DNA from: Rhodospirillaceae bacterium
Lineage (GTDB): Bacteria; Pseudomonadota; Alphaproteobacteria; Rhodospirillales; Rhodospirillaceae
Assembly: GCA_040219235.1 (NCBI GenBank)
Contig: JAVJSV010000011.1
Span: 620,001-684,000, forward strand
Length of the DNA: 64,000 nt
Direction: 5' to 3'
The position numbers and the translations under genes are program-made. The notes beneath the pieces are model-generated. The model worked only from the letters and a program-made list of their open reading frames with translations, ran no database searches and was not told the origin of the DNA. The number at the start of each line of letters is the position of its first letter. Position 1 is the first letter of the stretch. This document shows, piece after piece, positions 39,631-48,110 of this stretch.

Positions 39631-40194
39631 GTGATAAGTGCCGCTCAAAATAGCCCGGCTCTGGTTCTGAACGCTGATTTTCGGCCGCTCAGTTATTTTC
39701 CTTTGTCCCTGTGGTCCTGGCAGGAGTCTATTAAAGCTGTATTTCTGGAGCGTGTGAATGTGGTGTCTGAGTATGATACTGTGATTCATTCGCCCAGTTT
39801 CGAACTTAAACTGCCAAGCGTTATCTCTCTGAAGAACTATGCGCCAACGGATCGCTCTCCCGCTTTCACACGTTTCAATGTTTTTCTTCGTGATCAATTT
39901 ATGTGTCAGTATTGCGGTGCCTCACATTCGGCAAATGACCTCACATTTGATCATGTGGTTCCAAGATCCAGGGGCGGGCGCACAACTTGGCAGAACGTTA
40001 CTGCCGCATGTTCTGCTTGTAACTTAAGAAAGGCGAACCAGACGCCAAGCGAAGCAGGTATGGCGCTGCGTTGTGTTCCTGTAAAGCCCTCTGCGCACCG
40101 GTTGCAGGAAACCGGTCGCGCTTTTCCTCCGAATTATTTACATGAAAGTTGGCGGGATTTTCTGTATTGGGATTCCGAACTTGATCCTTGGTAG
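39631..40194 (+). CDS. HNH endonuclease family protein
   Basis: 187 residues. The HNH core at about 90-135 has CQYCG, then FDHVVPRSRGGRTTWQNVTAACSACNLRKAN, giving the paired zinc Cys and the His/Asn residues. The N-terminal part (PALVLNADFRPLSYFPLSLWSWQESIKAVF) is the common chromosomal variant seen throughout proteobacteria, not restriction or phage type. DNA or RNA target is unknown. GTG start; GGGGAG lies 12 bases upstream, so the spacing is long. Confidence 0.88.
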   Translation: MISAAQNSPALVLNADFRPLSYFPLSLWSWQESIKAVFLERVNVVSEYDTVIHSPSFELKLPSVISLKNYAPTDRSPAFTRFNVFLRDQFMCQYCGASHSANDLTFDHVVPRSRGGRTTWQNVTAACSACNLRKANQTPSEAGMALRCVPVKPSAHRLQETGRAFPPNYLHESWRDFLYWDSELDPW

Positions 40195-40238
40195 AGTTGC
40201 GGCCAAAGGATGTGGTCGTTGTTCTAAACGCGCTCTTC

Positions 40239-40808
40239 TCAGAGCCGTTTTGAGAGCCAGATAGCGAATCTTGACCCTGCTTTAACCGCCTCAGTCAGTA
40301 CAAGGTATGCTGGTGCTTGTTCAGCACCTTCAGCGAGACCGATGTCACGATGATGCTGTTCATCAGCACGAAATTCTTCAATCACGCTTCTCAGGTCAGC
40401 GTCGTCATCACCTAGCTGGTTGGCTTGTTCTGCATAATGCTCATCAATAACCTCTTCTACTGCAACGGTGCAGGCCATTGCGGCTTCACGTCCTAGTAAG
40501 GCGGTGCCCGCCCCCAACGCGAAACCGGCGACATGCCACAATGGCTGCAAGGCCGTTGGTCTTATGCCGCGCGCGGTGAGTTCTTTGCTAAACCTCTCCA
40601 GGTGTGGCAATTCTTGGTCCAACATGTGCTGCACGATAGGCTCTGCATCTGTGCCTTCAAGAATAGCCAATTGGCCTTCATAGATTCGTTTCGCGCCGTA
40701 CTCGCCTGCTTGGTTGACCCGCACCATTTGTGCGATTAACTCAGCACGATCTGGATCGCCCGGAAGCCGATTTTGTGCTGTCTGCTTGGGTGATTTTGTG
40801 TCCGGCAT
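40239..40808 (-). CDS. coq7: Demethoxyubiquinone hydroxylase, Coq7 family
   Basis: 189 residues. The di-iron four-helix fold has its ligand motifs: Glu in MVRVNQAGEYGAKRIYEGQ near 35, E-x-x-H in DQELPHLERF, E in EEVIDEHYAEQ near 110 and EFRADEQHHRDIG near 140. It hydroxylates the quinone ring at C6 in ubiquinone synthesis using O2. This supports aerobic respiration. dsbB follows upstream by 4 bp, so they share a transcript. Confidence 0.93.
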   Translation of the reverse strand: MPDTKSPKQTAQNRLPGDPDRAELIAQMVRVNQAGEYGAKRIYEGQLAILEGTDAEPIVQHMLDQELPHLERFSKELTARGIRPTALQPLWHVAGFALGAGTALLGREAAMACTVAVEEVIDEHYAEQANQLGDDDADLRSVIEEFRADEQHHRDIGLAEGAEQAPAYLVLTEAVKAGSRFAIWLSKRL

Positions 40809-40812
40809 ATCT

Positions 40813-41316
40813 TTAGGTTTCGCTTTTCCAATAATTACATGTGCGGGCGGCTTTAAGAGCTAGCCCTGCCAGAAACAGTCCTGCAACAACATTGTAACCA
40901 GCGAAGGAAATACCGAAAAGCGTGAATGGTATGTCATTGCAGGCGGGTTGCCCGGGTTGCTGCAGGGCCGAGCGAATATCTTCAACAGAGAATGCAGCGG
41001 CATCTGTAGGCGCGCAGGCGGCGTTCCACCATTCTTGCTCAACGCCAACATGGAAAAAGGCGATAGCTGCCGTGGCAGTGAAAAGAAGTGCCGCGATATA
41101 TGCGGCCAGGCGGCGTGATTCAGCATCAACAACCGGTAAAGTAGATAGTCCAGCCAAAGCTACGACACCCATGTAAGGCAATCGCTGATACAGACATAAT
41201 TCGCACGGAAACAACGCAAACACATATTGAGCCACCCAGGCGGCCGTCAATGCCATCAATGCCGAGATCGCTAAAAGACTCATAATACGGGTGCTGGTGA
41301 GCAAGTGGGAGGTCAT
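40813..41316 (-). CDS. dsbB: Disulfide bond formation protein, DsbB family
   Basis: 167 residues from the ATG at 41316, where the membrane start MTSHLLTSTRIMSLLAISA begins. Four membrane helices are visible. The redox pairs are CELC near 37-40 (FPCELCLYQRLPYMG) and two Cys in the second periplasmic loop (NAACAPTD and PACND). It passes electrons from DsbA to ubiquinone. A longer frame extending upstream lacks such features. The upstream DedA-like gene ends 8 bp away. Confidence 0.9.
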   Translation of the reverse strand: MTSHLLTSTRIMSLLAISALMALTAAWVAQYVFALFPCELCLYQRLPYMGVVALAGLSTLPVVDAESRRLAAYIAALLFTATAAIAFFHVGVEQEWWNAACAPTDAAAFSVEDIRSALQQPGQPACNDIPFTLFGISFAGYNVVAGLFLAGLALKAARTCNYWKSET

Positions 41317-41324
41317 AAGGGCGT

Positions 41325-41906
41325 CTATCCGATAAACCGAATGGCAGCAAATCCGCTGACCAGTAGAATAAATGCAACAGTTACAACCAAACCAAGACGT
41401 TTTTCTACAAAGGTTCTGATGGACGGACCAAATTTCCACAATAGGGCGGCTTCAAGATAAAAACGTAGACCGCGTGAGAGCAGGGCAGCAAAGATAAATA
41501 CCAATGGATCTAGGGCTGCTGCGCCGCTGGCGATTGTGATGACTTTAAAAGGAAAAGGCGTCAGTCCGGCGCCGAAAACGATCCATGCGCCCCAGTCAGA
41601 GTACATCGCCTGAAATTCGCTGAATTTGTCCGCGTAGCCATAAATTTCAAGAAGGGGTAACCCGAATGTGTCGAACATGAAAAGGCCGATGGCGTATCCA
41701 GCAATGCCACCTAACACGCTGGCGACAGTCGCTATAGTTGCTATTTTCCATGCGTTTTGTGGGGCTGCCAACACCATCGGGAGAATCATCACGTCCGGCG
41801 GTATAGGGAAGATTGAGCTTTCTAGAAACGCAATGATGGCCAGCAACGCCATGGCATCGCGTCGCCCTGCTAACCTCAGGGTCCAGTCATAAAGTCTACG
41901 AATCAC
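41325..41906 (-). CDS. YqaA / DedA-family membrane protein
   Basis: 193 residues with four to five membrane helices. DedA/VTT features include ESSIFPIPPDVMILPMVLAAP near 29-50 and GAGLTPFPFKVITIASGAAALDP near 110-132, with the glycine-rich re-entrant turn. The family includes lipid and undecaprenyl-phosphate flippases; the YqaA branch is less defined. First gene of the run into dsbB and coq7. Confidence 0.85.
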   Translation of the reverse strand: MIRRLYDWTLRLAGRRDAMALLAIIAFLESSIFPIPPDVMILPMVLAAPQNAWKIATIATVASVLGGIAGYAIGLFMFDTFGLPLLEIYGYADKFSEFQAMYSDWGAWIVFGAGLTPFPFKVITIASGAAALDPLVFIFAALLSRGLRFYLEAALLWKFGPSIRTFVEKRLGLVVTVAFILLVSGFAAIRFIG

Positions 41907-41998
41907 GCAAAAGCTCCATATCCTGCGGTTTAGCAGGTCATGGGGGGGGCAGCAACGGCGTCGATACAGTGCTAAAACAGCATAAACGCTCAGGCCGC

Positions 41999-42027
41999 TT
42001 GCGAGGGCGCAAGTGCGCCGCTATAAC
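41999..42027 (+). promoter_or_regulatory. Promoter of tRNA-Leu
   Basis: TTGCGA, 17 bases, TATAAC, placing the expected start about 8 bases before the mature tRNA 5' end. Confidence 0.7.
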
Positions 42028-42042
42028 GACCTCTTCTTACGT

Positions 42043-42129
42043 GCGGGTGTGGCGGAACTGGTAGACGCGCCAGACTCAAAATCTGGTTCCTTTACGGGAG
42101 TGGGGGTTCGATTCCCTTCACCCGCACCA
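42043..42129 (+). tRNA. tRNA-Leu (CAA)
   Basis: An 87-base class-II tRNA. The acceptor stem GCGGGTG pairs with CACCCGC, the discriminator is A and CCA is encoded. The anticodon loop CTCAAAA gives anticodon CAA at 42077-42079, reading UUG. The long variable arm is typical of leucine tRNA, and GTTCGATTCCC forms the T arm. Confidence 0.95.
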
Positions 42130-42203
42130 TAGAACTTCAGCCTGCGACTTTGGCAATACATGCCGACCTGGGGCTGTGCCAATTTCGCGGAGTTCCTGAT
42201 AAT

Positions 42204-42584
42204 ATGCGCATTCTAAACATTTTTTCCGTTGTTTTTATGTTGAGCATACTCTCACCGACTGCTCACGCATCCTGTGTTACGATTGCACTCCTGGATGAAG
42301 CCGGATCTGTCATTAAACCGAATGGTCTTGTGACGGCTGTCAAAGTGGGGGAAACACCGATCTTTGTGCAGGAGCTCCCTACTCACACTGAGCAGCGTGA
42401 GGTGGGTGTTGTGGGCTGCCCGCCGGAGGTTATTAGGCCAGTGCAAGATATTTACAACGGATCTTGTATAAATGATGAGGCGCTTCAGTTAACCGCAACC
42501 AACAACGGCACCACTCTTAAAGCTGTGCGTGAACGATGCAACGCACTGGCAGAAGCAATTTCGACCGCGCAGCTGGTACGATAG
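42204..42584 (+). CDS. Small secreted protein of unknown function
   Basis: 126 residues from the ATG at 42204, with GGAG upstream. The signal peptide (MRILNIFSVVFMLSILS...AHA) is clear and cleavage falls before SCVTI. Four Cys follow in the mature part (CV, GCPPE, GSCIND, RERCNA), which allows two disulfides. No family was recognised. It sits between the tRNA and the aminotransferase. Confidence 0.6.
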   Translation: MRILNIFSVVFMLSILSPTAHASCVTIALLDEAGSVIKPNGLVTAVKVGETPIFVQELPTHTEQREVGVVGCPPEVIRPVQDIYNGSCINDEALQLTATNNGTTLKAVRERCNALAEAISTAQLVR

Positions 42585-42611
42585 ATTTTATCCAATTAAG
42601 ACAGAATTTTA

Positions 42612-44060
42612 TTAAGATGTTTGTAAATTGGCAAAGCAGCCATCAGCAGCACTTTCATTAAATGCCCCCGACATTGCTTCTATAATAAAATCAACATCCT
42701 CGTGTGTGTGGGCTGTCGATAAGTAGCCAGTTCGGCTTGTATGCAGTGTGATGCCGCGGTCCAACAAGTGAACAAAAAAAGTGTCTTCTGCCCGTCGGGC
42801 ATCGTCTAAGTCATGTTTTGAGGCAAATGTTTTTGGGGTCTTGAAGACGAGCTTAAAGATGGAGCTGCATTGCTCCAGTATGATAGGCGCATTTGCTGCA
42901 GCCCACCGGGCATTAACGCTTTTTGTTAATCTGTCTGTTGCGCTATCAAGATCATTGTAAAGAGTATCCTTGTGCTCGCGGAGAAATGACAGGGTGGCTA
43001 AAGCCGCTGAGACGCTCATGACATTCCCGCCAAACGCACTCCCTGAAAATACCGCCGGTGATTCATCCTTCGGTGCAAATACCTTCATGATATCTGTACG
43101 TCCTGCAACAGACCCCATGGGCAGCCCACCGGCCATTACCTTGCCATAAGTTACGAGATCTGGAGATAGGCTAAAACGCTCTTGTGCGCCACCAAACGCC
43201 AAGCGAAATCCGGTTGTCACTTCGTCGAGAATAACCAAGACGCCACATTCATGGCACACACTTTGAAGATCGCGGAGCCATGTCCCGTCGTGGCTCTTTG
43301 GTTCACTGCTTTGCACAGGTTCAACAATGATTGCTGCGAGGCTATGCCGCAAATCGCGAATGCGTTGGAAGGCCGAAGAACTGCCATAAACGAGGGGCTC
43401 TATTACCTCGTCTAAAGCCAAGGGAATGCCAAGACCTATATGTACTTTCTGGCTGACGTGTTCACTGTCCGCAGTGATGAGGCTTTGGTCATGGCCACCA
43501 TGGTAGGCACCAGTAAACACGCCAATCACATCTTTACCTGTATACGCACGAGCCGCACGCATTGCTGTCGCTGTGGCTTCTGCGCCAGACCCGCACAGCA
43601 AAGCGCGTTCATTGCTTGCACCAGCTGAGCAGATCAGTTCCGCTAAGGCCAATTGACCTTCGTTGCTGAAGCCGAAATTCCAGCCTTTGGCAATTTGAGC
43701 TATGAGTGCCTGCTGTACGATATGCGGTTTATGCCCCAGAAGGTTAGTCCCAAATCCCATGCAAAGATCAATGTATTGATTGTTGTCGATGTCCGTAATT
43801 CTGCACCCCTCTGCAGACCGCATAATCGGTTGCGGGGATGCACCACCACTGATCGTGACGACGTCGGTCATCACCTTTGAACAATCAAGGCGCATTTTCC
43901 ATGAGTGGCATGTCCGTGCTTCTAATTCGGACAGTGCGATATCGTATCTGCTATTGAGAGATTCTCTAATCATATCTGTTGGCGGCCTCTGGCGCGGTTG
44001 CGGGGCAAACGCATGGCCTTCAAAATGAGCGGCTCTGTATGGCTGTTTAAGATGCGGCAT
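42612..44060 (-). CDS. Class-III aminotransferase, glutamate-1-semialdehyde aminotransferase-like
   Basis: 482 residues with PLP-fold type I features: GSGAEATATAMRAARAYTG near 157-175 (phosphate and cofactor site), ILDEV with Asp279, and the PLP lysine K307 in LVTYGKVMAGGLPMG. It resembles HemL-related aminotransferases but has about 60 extra N-terminal residues, so it is not the heme enzyme. Such enzymes in secondary-metabolite loci act on amino- or keto-acids or shuffle amino groups. It lies beside the LuxI/LuxR genes. The exact substrate is unknown. Confidence 0.8.
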   Translation of the reverse strand: MPHLKQPYRAAHFEGHAFAPQPRQRPPTDMIRESLNSRYDIALSELEARTCHSWKMRLDCSKVMTDVVTISGGASPQPIMRSAEGCRITDIDNNQYIDLCMGFGTNLLGHKPHIVQQALIAQIAKGWNFGFSNEGQLALAELICSAGASNERALLCGSGAEATATAMRAARAYTGKDVIGVFTGAYHGGHDQSLITADSEHVSQKVHIGLGIPLALDEVIEPLVYGSSSAFQRIRDLRHSLAAIIVEPVQSSEPKSHDGTWLRDLQSVCHECGVLVILDEVTTGFRLAFGGAQERFSLSPDLVTYGKVMAGGLPMGSVAGRTDIMKVFAPKDESPAVFSGSAFGGNVMSVSAALATLSFLREHKDTLYNDLDSATDRLTKSVNARWAAANAPIILEQCSSIFKLVFKTPKTFASKHDLDDARRAEDTFFVHLLDRGITLHTSRTGYLSTAHTHEDVDFIIEAMSGAFNESAADGCFANLQTS

Positions 44061-44138
44061 GTTTTAGAAATCATCTCAATGACTGCAGAGAAGGGAAGAA
44101 CTGATAGCAGCGTTGTGCCTTAACTGAACCAGGGGCGA

Positions 44139-44471
44139 TTAGCGCGATGGCGTGCTGGAGTCACCGTCGCAAGATCGCTCTGCCAAGGCAGAATCTACTG
44201 CTGTTCGCCAGGGCTGGGTCGATGCACGTTCTGCAGAAATTGGTTTTCGCATCCGCCTATAAGGCGTTTGACCATTTGCAATGCCCTCAGCCTCACTGAA
44301 ATAGTTCAGGGCAATGGAGAGGGAGATGAGATCGCTCAAGGCTGAGTCGCACCGGGTCGTTTGGTTGTCAACCGCGGTACCCATTGATTTTTCAAACTTC
44401 GAGTGATCTTCAGTCACCGGGGCGCCAAATTCTGGGCGGTCTGGTGGCCAGTATAAGGGGATGTGCGTCAT
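44139..44471 (-). CDS. Small protein of unknown function
   Basis: 110 residues from the ATG at 44471, with GAGG seven bases upstream. A Pro/Trp-rich start (MTHIPLYWPPDRPEFG) and a polar body; no signal peptide, membrane segment or known motif. The longer reading upstream lacks support. It precedes the aminotransferase by 78 bp on the same strand and lies opposite luxI, so it may be quorum-controlled. Confidence 0.45.
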   Translation of the reverse strand: MTHIPLYWPPDRPEFGAPVTEDHSKFEKSMGTAVDNQTTRCDSALSDLISLSIALNYFSEAEGIANGQTPYRRMRKPISAERASTQPWRTAVDSALAERSCDGDSSTPSR

Positions 44472-44658
44472 AGAGCAGCCTCGCAAGTTACAGTCTTTGA
44501 ACCTCTGAGTTCCGATTCGGAACTCTTCGGATTGCACTCTTAAGCGGCACAATTCCGACTTAACCTAACGGCGTAAAACCACATCTAGCCTCTGGATTGG
44601 TTGTTGCTTCACACCCGTTAGTTGAGAGGCAAGTCTGCACGACCCTTTAATGGTTGCT

Positions 44659-44678
44659 ACCTGTCAGTTCTGACAGGT
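44659..44678 (+). promoter_or_regulatory. Lux-box-type operator upstream of luxI
   Basis: ACCTGTCAGTTCTGACAGGT, a perfect dyad with 9-base arms and a 2-base centre, 66 bp before the luxI ATG. It has the length, ACCTG...CAGGT ends and symmetry of LuxR-type binding sites. From memory it differs from the Pseudomonas aeruginosa lasB site by one symmetric base pair per arm. A TTGACA-like -35 (CTGACA) falls inside its right half and a GATACA -10 candidate lies at 44703-44708, so LuxR would contact RNA polymerase. Confidence 0.85.
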
Positions 44679-44743
44679 TATCCGTTGCCTTAGTTGTGAT
44701 CCGATACAACCCACTACTTCTGATACGGGCAAGGTCACATAAA

Positions 44744-45388
44744 ATGCAGGCTTCAATAATAGAAATGCCAGATCAACGGTCCACATCAACGATGGCGTTA
44801 GAAGGTATGTTTCGCCTGCGTCACGAGGTGTTCAAAGAACGCTTGAACTGGGATGTCGGTTGCATCGCAGGCAAAGAACGCGATGACTTTGATGATCTCG
44901 ATCCTGTGTATATCGTCTGTGAAGAAGAGGGCGAAGTCATGGGCTCGTGGCGGTTGCTCCCTACAACGGGGCCTTACATGCTGAAAAATGTCTTTCCCGA
45001 ATTGCTGCATGGCGCGCCTGCCCCGGAAGCTGAAAACACCTGGGAGATAAGCCGATTTGCTGTATCAAAGCGGGTCGTAGGAAATGACTCTCTCGGGACC
45101 ATTCGCACAGTTACGAATACCCTTCTTGAGGAGCTCTTTAAATTTGCTTCACGGCGTAACATAGAGCGCATCGTTGCTGTATCGGATATTCGGTTCGAAC
45201 GCATTCTCAAAAGAGCCGGGCTTCTAACAACACGATTTGGCGAGCCGTTGCAGATTGGTGTCACGAAAGCTGTTTCTGGATATGCTGATGTCAGTCAGTT
45301 GAATATGAAACGATTAGAGTTGACAGGTCAGAAGTTGATGTCGGATTTCACATCTCACGCTTTAGACACTCATAAGCTGGCAGCCTAG
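44744..45388 (+). CDS. Acyl-homoserine-lactone synthase, LuxI family
   Basis: 214 residues from the ATG at 44744. All ten residues invariant in LuxI proteins are visible: R26, F30 and W36 (LRHEVFKERLNWDV), D47 and D50 (ERDDFDDLD), R70 (GSWRLLPT), F84 (NVFPEL), E101 and R104 (WEISRFAV), with the rest of the GNAT-like fold following. It joins S-adenosylmethionine to an acyl-ACP or acyl-CoA to make an AHL signal. The acyl length cannot be read from sequence. A lux box lies upstream, giving likely positive feedback. Confidence 0.93.
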   Translation: MQASIIEMPDQRSTSTMALEGMFRLRHEVFKERLNWDVGCIAGKERDDFDDLDPVYIVCEEEGEVMGSWRLLPTTGPYMLKNVFPELLHGAPAPEAENTWEISRFAVSKRVVGNDSLGTIRTVTNTLLEELFKFASRRNIERIVAVSDIRFERILKRAGLLTTRFGEPLQIGVTKAVSGYADVSQLNMKRLELTGQKLMSDFTSHALDTHKLAA

Positions 45389-45461
45389 TCTGAGCAGACC
45401 ACGGGACGTTAGTGTGGTTGATGAGACGATTTGGCATAGAGGTGAGGCGTAAATTTAGAGG

Positions 45462-46820
45462 ATGTTTAGACGGTCGAAGTTAGACGGCCCCAAGGGTCAT
45501 CCAATTCTTGGGGTGCTGCCCCTGTTGCGCACGGACACGGCGCGCTTTTTTGAGAAATGTTCACAGCAGTATGGCGATTTGGTGCCACTTAGGATTTTCA
45601 TGACGACAGCATACTTGCTTAATCACCCGCAGCACGTAGAACACGTACTGCAAACGAATCATCGCAATTATCGCAAGTCTCCGCTTGTGGATCGCATGAA
45701 GCCTTTGTTTGGAGAAGGCATTTTTATTGCTGAGAATGAGCAATGGGAGCGCCAGAGAAAACTTATACAGCCTTCGTTTAAGCGGAAAAACCTGCAACTC
45801 CTTGGGGATCATATTATCCGTGTAATTGGCGATCATTTGCAAGCGTGGGAGGAGAAATCCAAGAATAGGGAAGAGTTCAATCTTTCTGAAGATATGTCAA
45901 CTTTGACAATCGACGTACTCATGCAAGTTTTCTTTGGTTCTTCTCTTGCAGACGACGGGTTGCGTCTATATCGCGCTATGCAACTGATTAATGAAGTTAC
46001 AGCAAAACGTGTTTGGGACATTACCACTCTAGCTTCAATGCTACCCACTCGTGAGAACCGCGCATATAATTCTGCAATTGCTGAGGTTCATGAGGTTGTT
46101 GCCGGAATGATTGATCGTCGGCGTATAGTCGATAAAAATGAAGTTGCCGATGATTTGCTGAGTATACTAATGGTCGCCTGTGATGGCGATGAGGTCATGA
46201 CCGATGATCATTTGCGCGATGAAATAGTGACGCTCATGGTCGCTGGGTTTGAAACCACGGCGAGCCTGTTAGTTTGGGCGATCTATTTTATGTACGAGAA
46301 CCCACACGTACTTGAGCGTGTTCGAAGCGAGGCCGACAATACATTACAAGGGCGACTGCCGTCTAATTCAGACTTAAAAGAGATGGAATACACGAAACGG
46401 GTAATTCAGGAAGTTGCCCGATTACGTCCTACAGTTTGGTGGTTCTCTCGAACGGCAATTGAGGATGACATTATCGGTGGAGAGTCGATAAAAGCCGGAA
46501 CAACAGTGCTAATTTGCCAATATGTTTTGCACAAACTGCCCAGCGAGTGGGAAGACCCAGAGCGATTTGATCCTGACCGTTTTTTGCCTGAGAAAATTGC
46601 TAGGCGATCAAAGTTTGCCTATTTGCCCTATGGAGCGGGCCCCCGGGTGTGCCTTGGAGCGGGGCTGGCTAATTTGGAAATGCAGTTCATTCTTCCACTG
46701 ATTTATCGAAAGTTTGATGTTGAAATAACGTCTGACCTAAATCCAGATATTGGAAACTTTATTTCTCTGAGACCTAAGGAAGATATGAGGGCCCGGATAA
46801 CTGCACGGTTACGTCACTAG
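45462..46820 (+). CDS. Cytochrome P450 between luxI and luxR
   Basis: 452 residues. The I-helix reads AGFETT (261-266), ExxR is E317-R320 (QEVARLRP), PERFDPDRF is near 366-374, and the heme loop is FAYLPYGAGPRVCLGAG with Cys397. There is no N-terminal anchor, so it is soluble. By overall look it is nearest the CYP102/CYP4/fatty-acid hydroxylase types. No ferredoxin or reductase gene is adjacent. It starts 73 bp after luxI on the same strand and is probably co-transcribed. It could oxidise the acyl chain of the signal, or a separate product with the nearby aminotransferase; both are inference. Confidence 0.9.
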   Translation: MFRRSKLDGPKGHPILGVLPLLRTDTARFFEKCSQQYGDLVPLRIFMTTAYLLNHPQHVEHVLQTNHRNYRKSPLVDRMKPLFGEGIFIAENEQWERQRKLIQPSFKRKNLQLLGDHIIRVIGDHLQAWEEKSKNREEFNLSEDMSTLTIDVLMQVFFGSSLADDGLRLYRAMQLINEVTAKRVWDITTLASMLPTRENRAYNSAIAEVHEVVAGMIDRRRIVDKNEVADDLLSILMVACDGDEVMTDDHLRDEIVTLMVAGFETTASLLVWAIYFMYENPHVLERVRSEADNTLQGRLPSNSDLKEMEYTKRVIQEVARLRPTVWWFSRTAIEDDIIGGESIKAGTTVLICQYVLHKLPSEWEDPERFDPDRFLPEKIARRSKFAYLPYGAGPRVCLGAGLANLEMQFILPLIYRKFDVEITSDLNPDIGNFISLRPKEDMRARITARLRH

Positions 46821-46880
46821 CAGGGCATGTCTGACTAATTGTAAGATTAAGTCTAGCGCGAACAGAAGAATTCACGTCAC

Positions 46881-47657
46881 TTAAAAGGATAGCATTCCGT
46901 AACTCATTGCCTTAGCGGCGGCGTGGGTCTTGTTGTGAACACCGAATTTAACCATTGCATTTTGAAGATGAAAATTTACCGTTCGCTCGGAAATGGAGAG
47001 AATGGACCCAATTTCCCAGGCTGTTTTACCATCTGTTGTCCAGCGAAGGATTTCGATTTCTCTGTCAGTTAAGGCGATTGGTTTTGGAGTCTCAAGTGTC
47101 CGCAATTTAGATTGCGCTACCGAATGAGCATAATTCGCGAGCAAGTGCAGGTCATGCTTAGTTTCCGTCACATGTGCTGTAAATTTGCTCCCTTTAATAT
47201 CAGAATAAAGACACAGCATTCCTAGTTCGCCTGCTGGTCCGTGTATTGGAACAGCTAATCCACGTTCTATTCCAAAGTCATGGGCATCTGCCATCATTTG
47301 CGCTTCATCACATGTGAGCGTATTGATGCGGTACCCCTCGTCCCAAACGATTGGCAGTCGTGCTTTAAAGGCATCTGTCACCACTGGGTCGCTGGAGGCA
47401 TAATTTTCTTTTATGTAATGTTCTGTCCATGAGGAATCGATATTCGTGACGTGTATCATGTCAGCAAAAGTATCTTTTAGCTTGGCGTTTAACACGACCT
47501 CGGTATTCATTGAGAAATAGACAAAAGACTTATAGCCTAGAGCATCGCAACTACGATTAAGGACATCGTGAAACGAGTTTCTGTCTCGAATTAATTCAAG
47601 ATCAGCTAGTGCATCTGATGTTTGCAGGCGAATCATTCTGTGGGTGTTCCAACTCAC
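46881..47657 (-). CDS. LuxR-family AHL-binding transcriptional regulator
   Basis: 258 residues (an internal ATG 21 bases downstream is an alternative start). The autoinducer domain keeps W77, Y81, D90, W105 and G133, matching TraR W57, Y61, D70, W85 and G113. The C-terminal helix-turn-helix keeps E200, L204 and G210 (LTDREIEILRWTTDGKTAWEIG). All residues needed for AHL recognition are present, so this is a true receptor and not a divergent solo. It converges on the P450 gene. It probably binds the lux box upstream of luxI. Confidence 0.93.
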   Translation of the reverse strand: MSWNTHRMIRLQTSDALADLELIRDRNSFHDVLNRSCDALGYKSFVYFSMNTEVVLNAKLKDTFADMIHVTNIDSSWTEHYIKENYASSDPVVTDAFKARLPIVWDEGYRINTLTCDEAQMMADAHDFGIERGLAVPIHGPAGELGMLCLYSDIKGSKFTAHVTETKHDLHLLANYAHSVAQSKLRTLETPKPIALTDREIEILRWTTDGKTAWEIGSILSISERTVNFHLQNAMVKFGVHNKTHAAAKAMSYGMLSF

Positions 47658-47820
47658 GTCATGTGGTTATTGAGTAACCTAATACCAATTCAGCCCTAAA
47701 ATAAATCAGTTTTGACTTACAATCAATCTATCAATCTATGATTTCGGATATTTGAAAGTACCACCTGTGATAAACCCGCGAGGGGCAAAGCAGCGTCCTC
47801 TGATGAAATTCAATTATTAA

Positions 47821-48110
47821 GTGCAGATACTCATCTATTTTGGCTGCTGCTTTGCTCTCGTCCTCGGGAATCATCATCAGTGCTATCATAATTGCCGCCA
47901 GAGTGCTGATGGGCTTGGCTGTTAAATTTGCCCTAATGGATTGGGAATAATTCCCATCAAGAAAGTGACATCACTCAGTATTGCCGTGCCTACCATAGTT
48001 GCCATACCAACTATCATGATCACAAGCAAACGGGCTCGTGTTTCTGTTTTGAGATAAGGTCTAATAACAATTTGGGCTTCAGTCTGACCCATAAAAATAT
48101 TCAGTGTCAC
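47821..48110 (-). pseudogene. Decayed remnant of a concentrative nucleoside transporter (NupC/CNT family)
   Basis: The minus strand from 48110 reads NIFMGQTEAQIVIRPYLKT, then TRARLLVIMIVGMATMVGT. These match the conserved NIFxGQTEAP...TRSEL...GGMATIAGT block of bacterial CNT transporters. The frame stops at 47922. Beyond it, in another frame, comes ANLTAKPISTLAAIMIALMMIPEDE, matching the family's ASxMSAPAAL...MIPE segment. So a frameshift or deletion separates them. Everything upstream of the NIF block and most of the C-terminus is missing. It lies between luxR and the hydrolase. Confidence 0.75.

Noticed and set aside
40813-41439. Longer reading of dsbB starting at 41439
   Set aside because: The added residues overlap the DedA-like gene and are Cys-rich and unlike the family; the ATG at 41316 fits.
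47763-47768. ACCTGT half-site near luxR as a possible second lux box
   Set aside because: The other half is absent at the required distance, so there is no dyad.
47922-48110. Short open frame as a separate small gene
   Set aside because: It matches the middle of CNT transporters and is continued in another frame, so it is a gene remnant.
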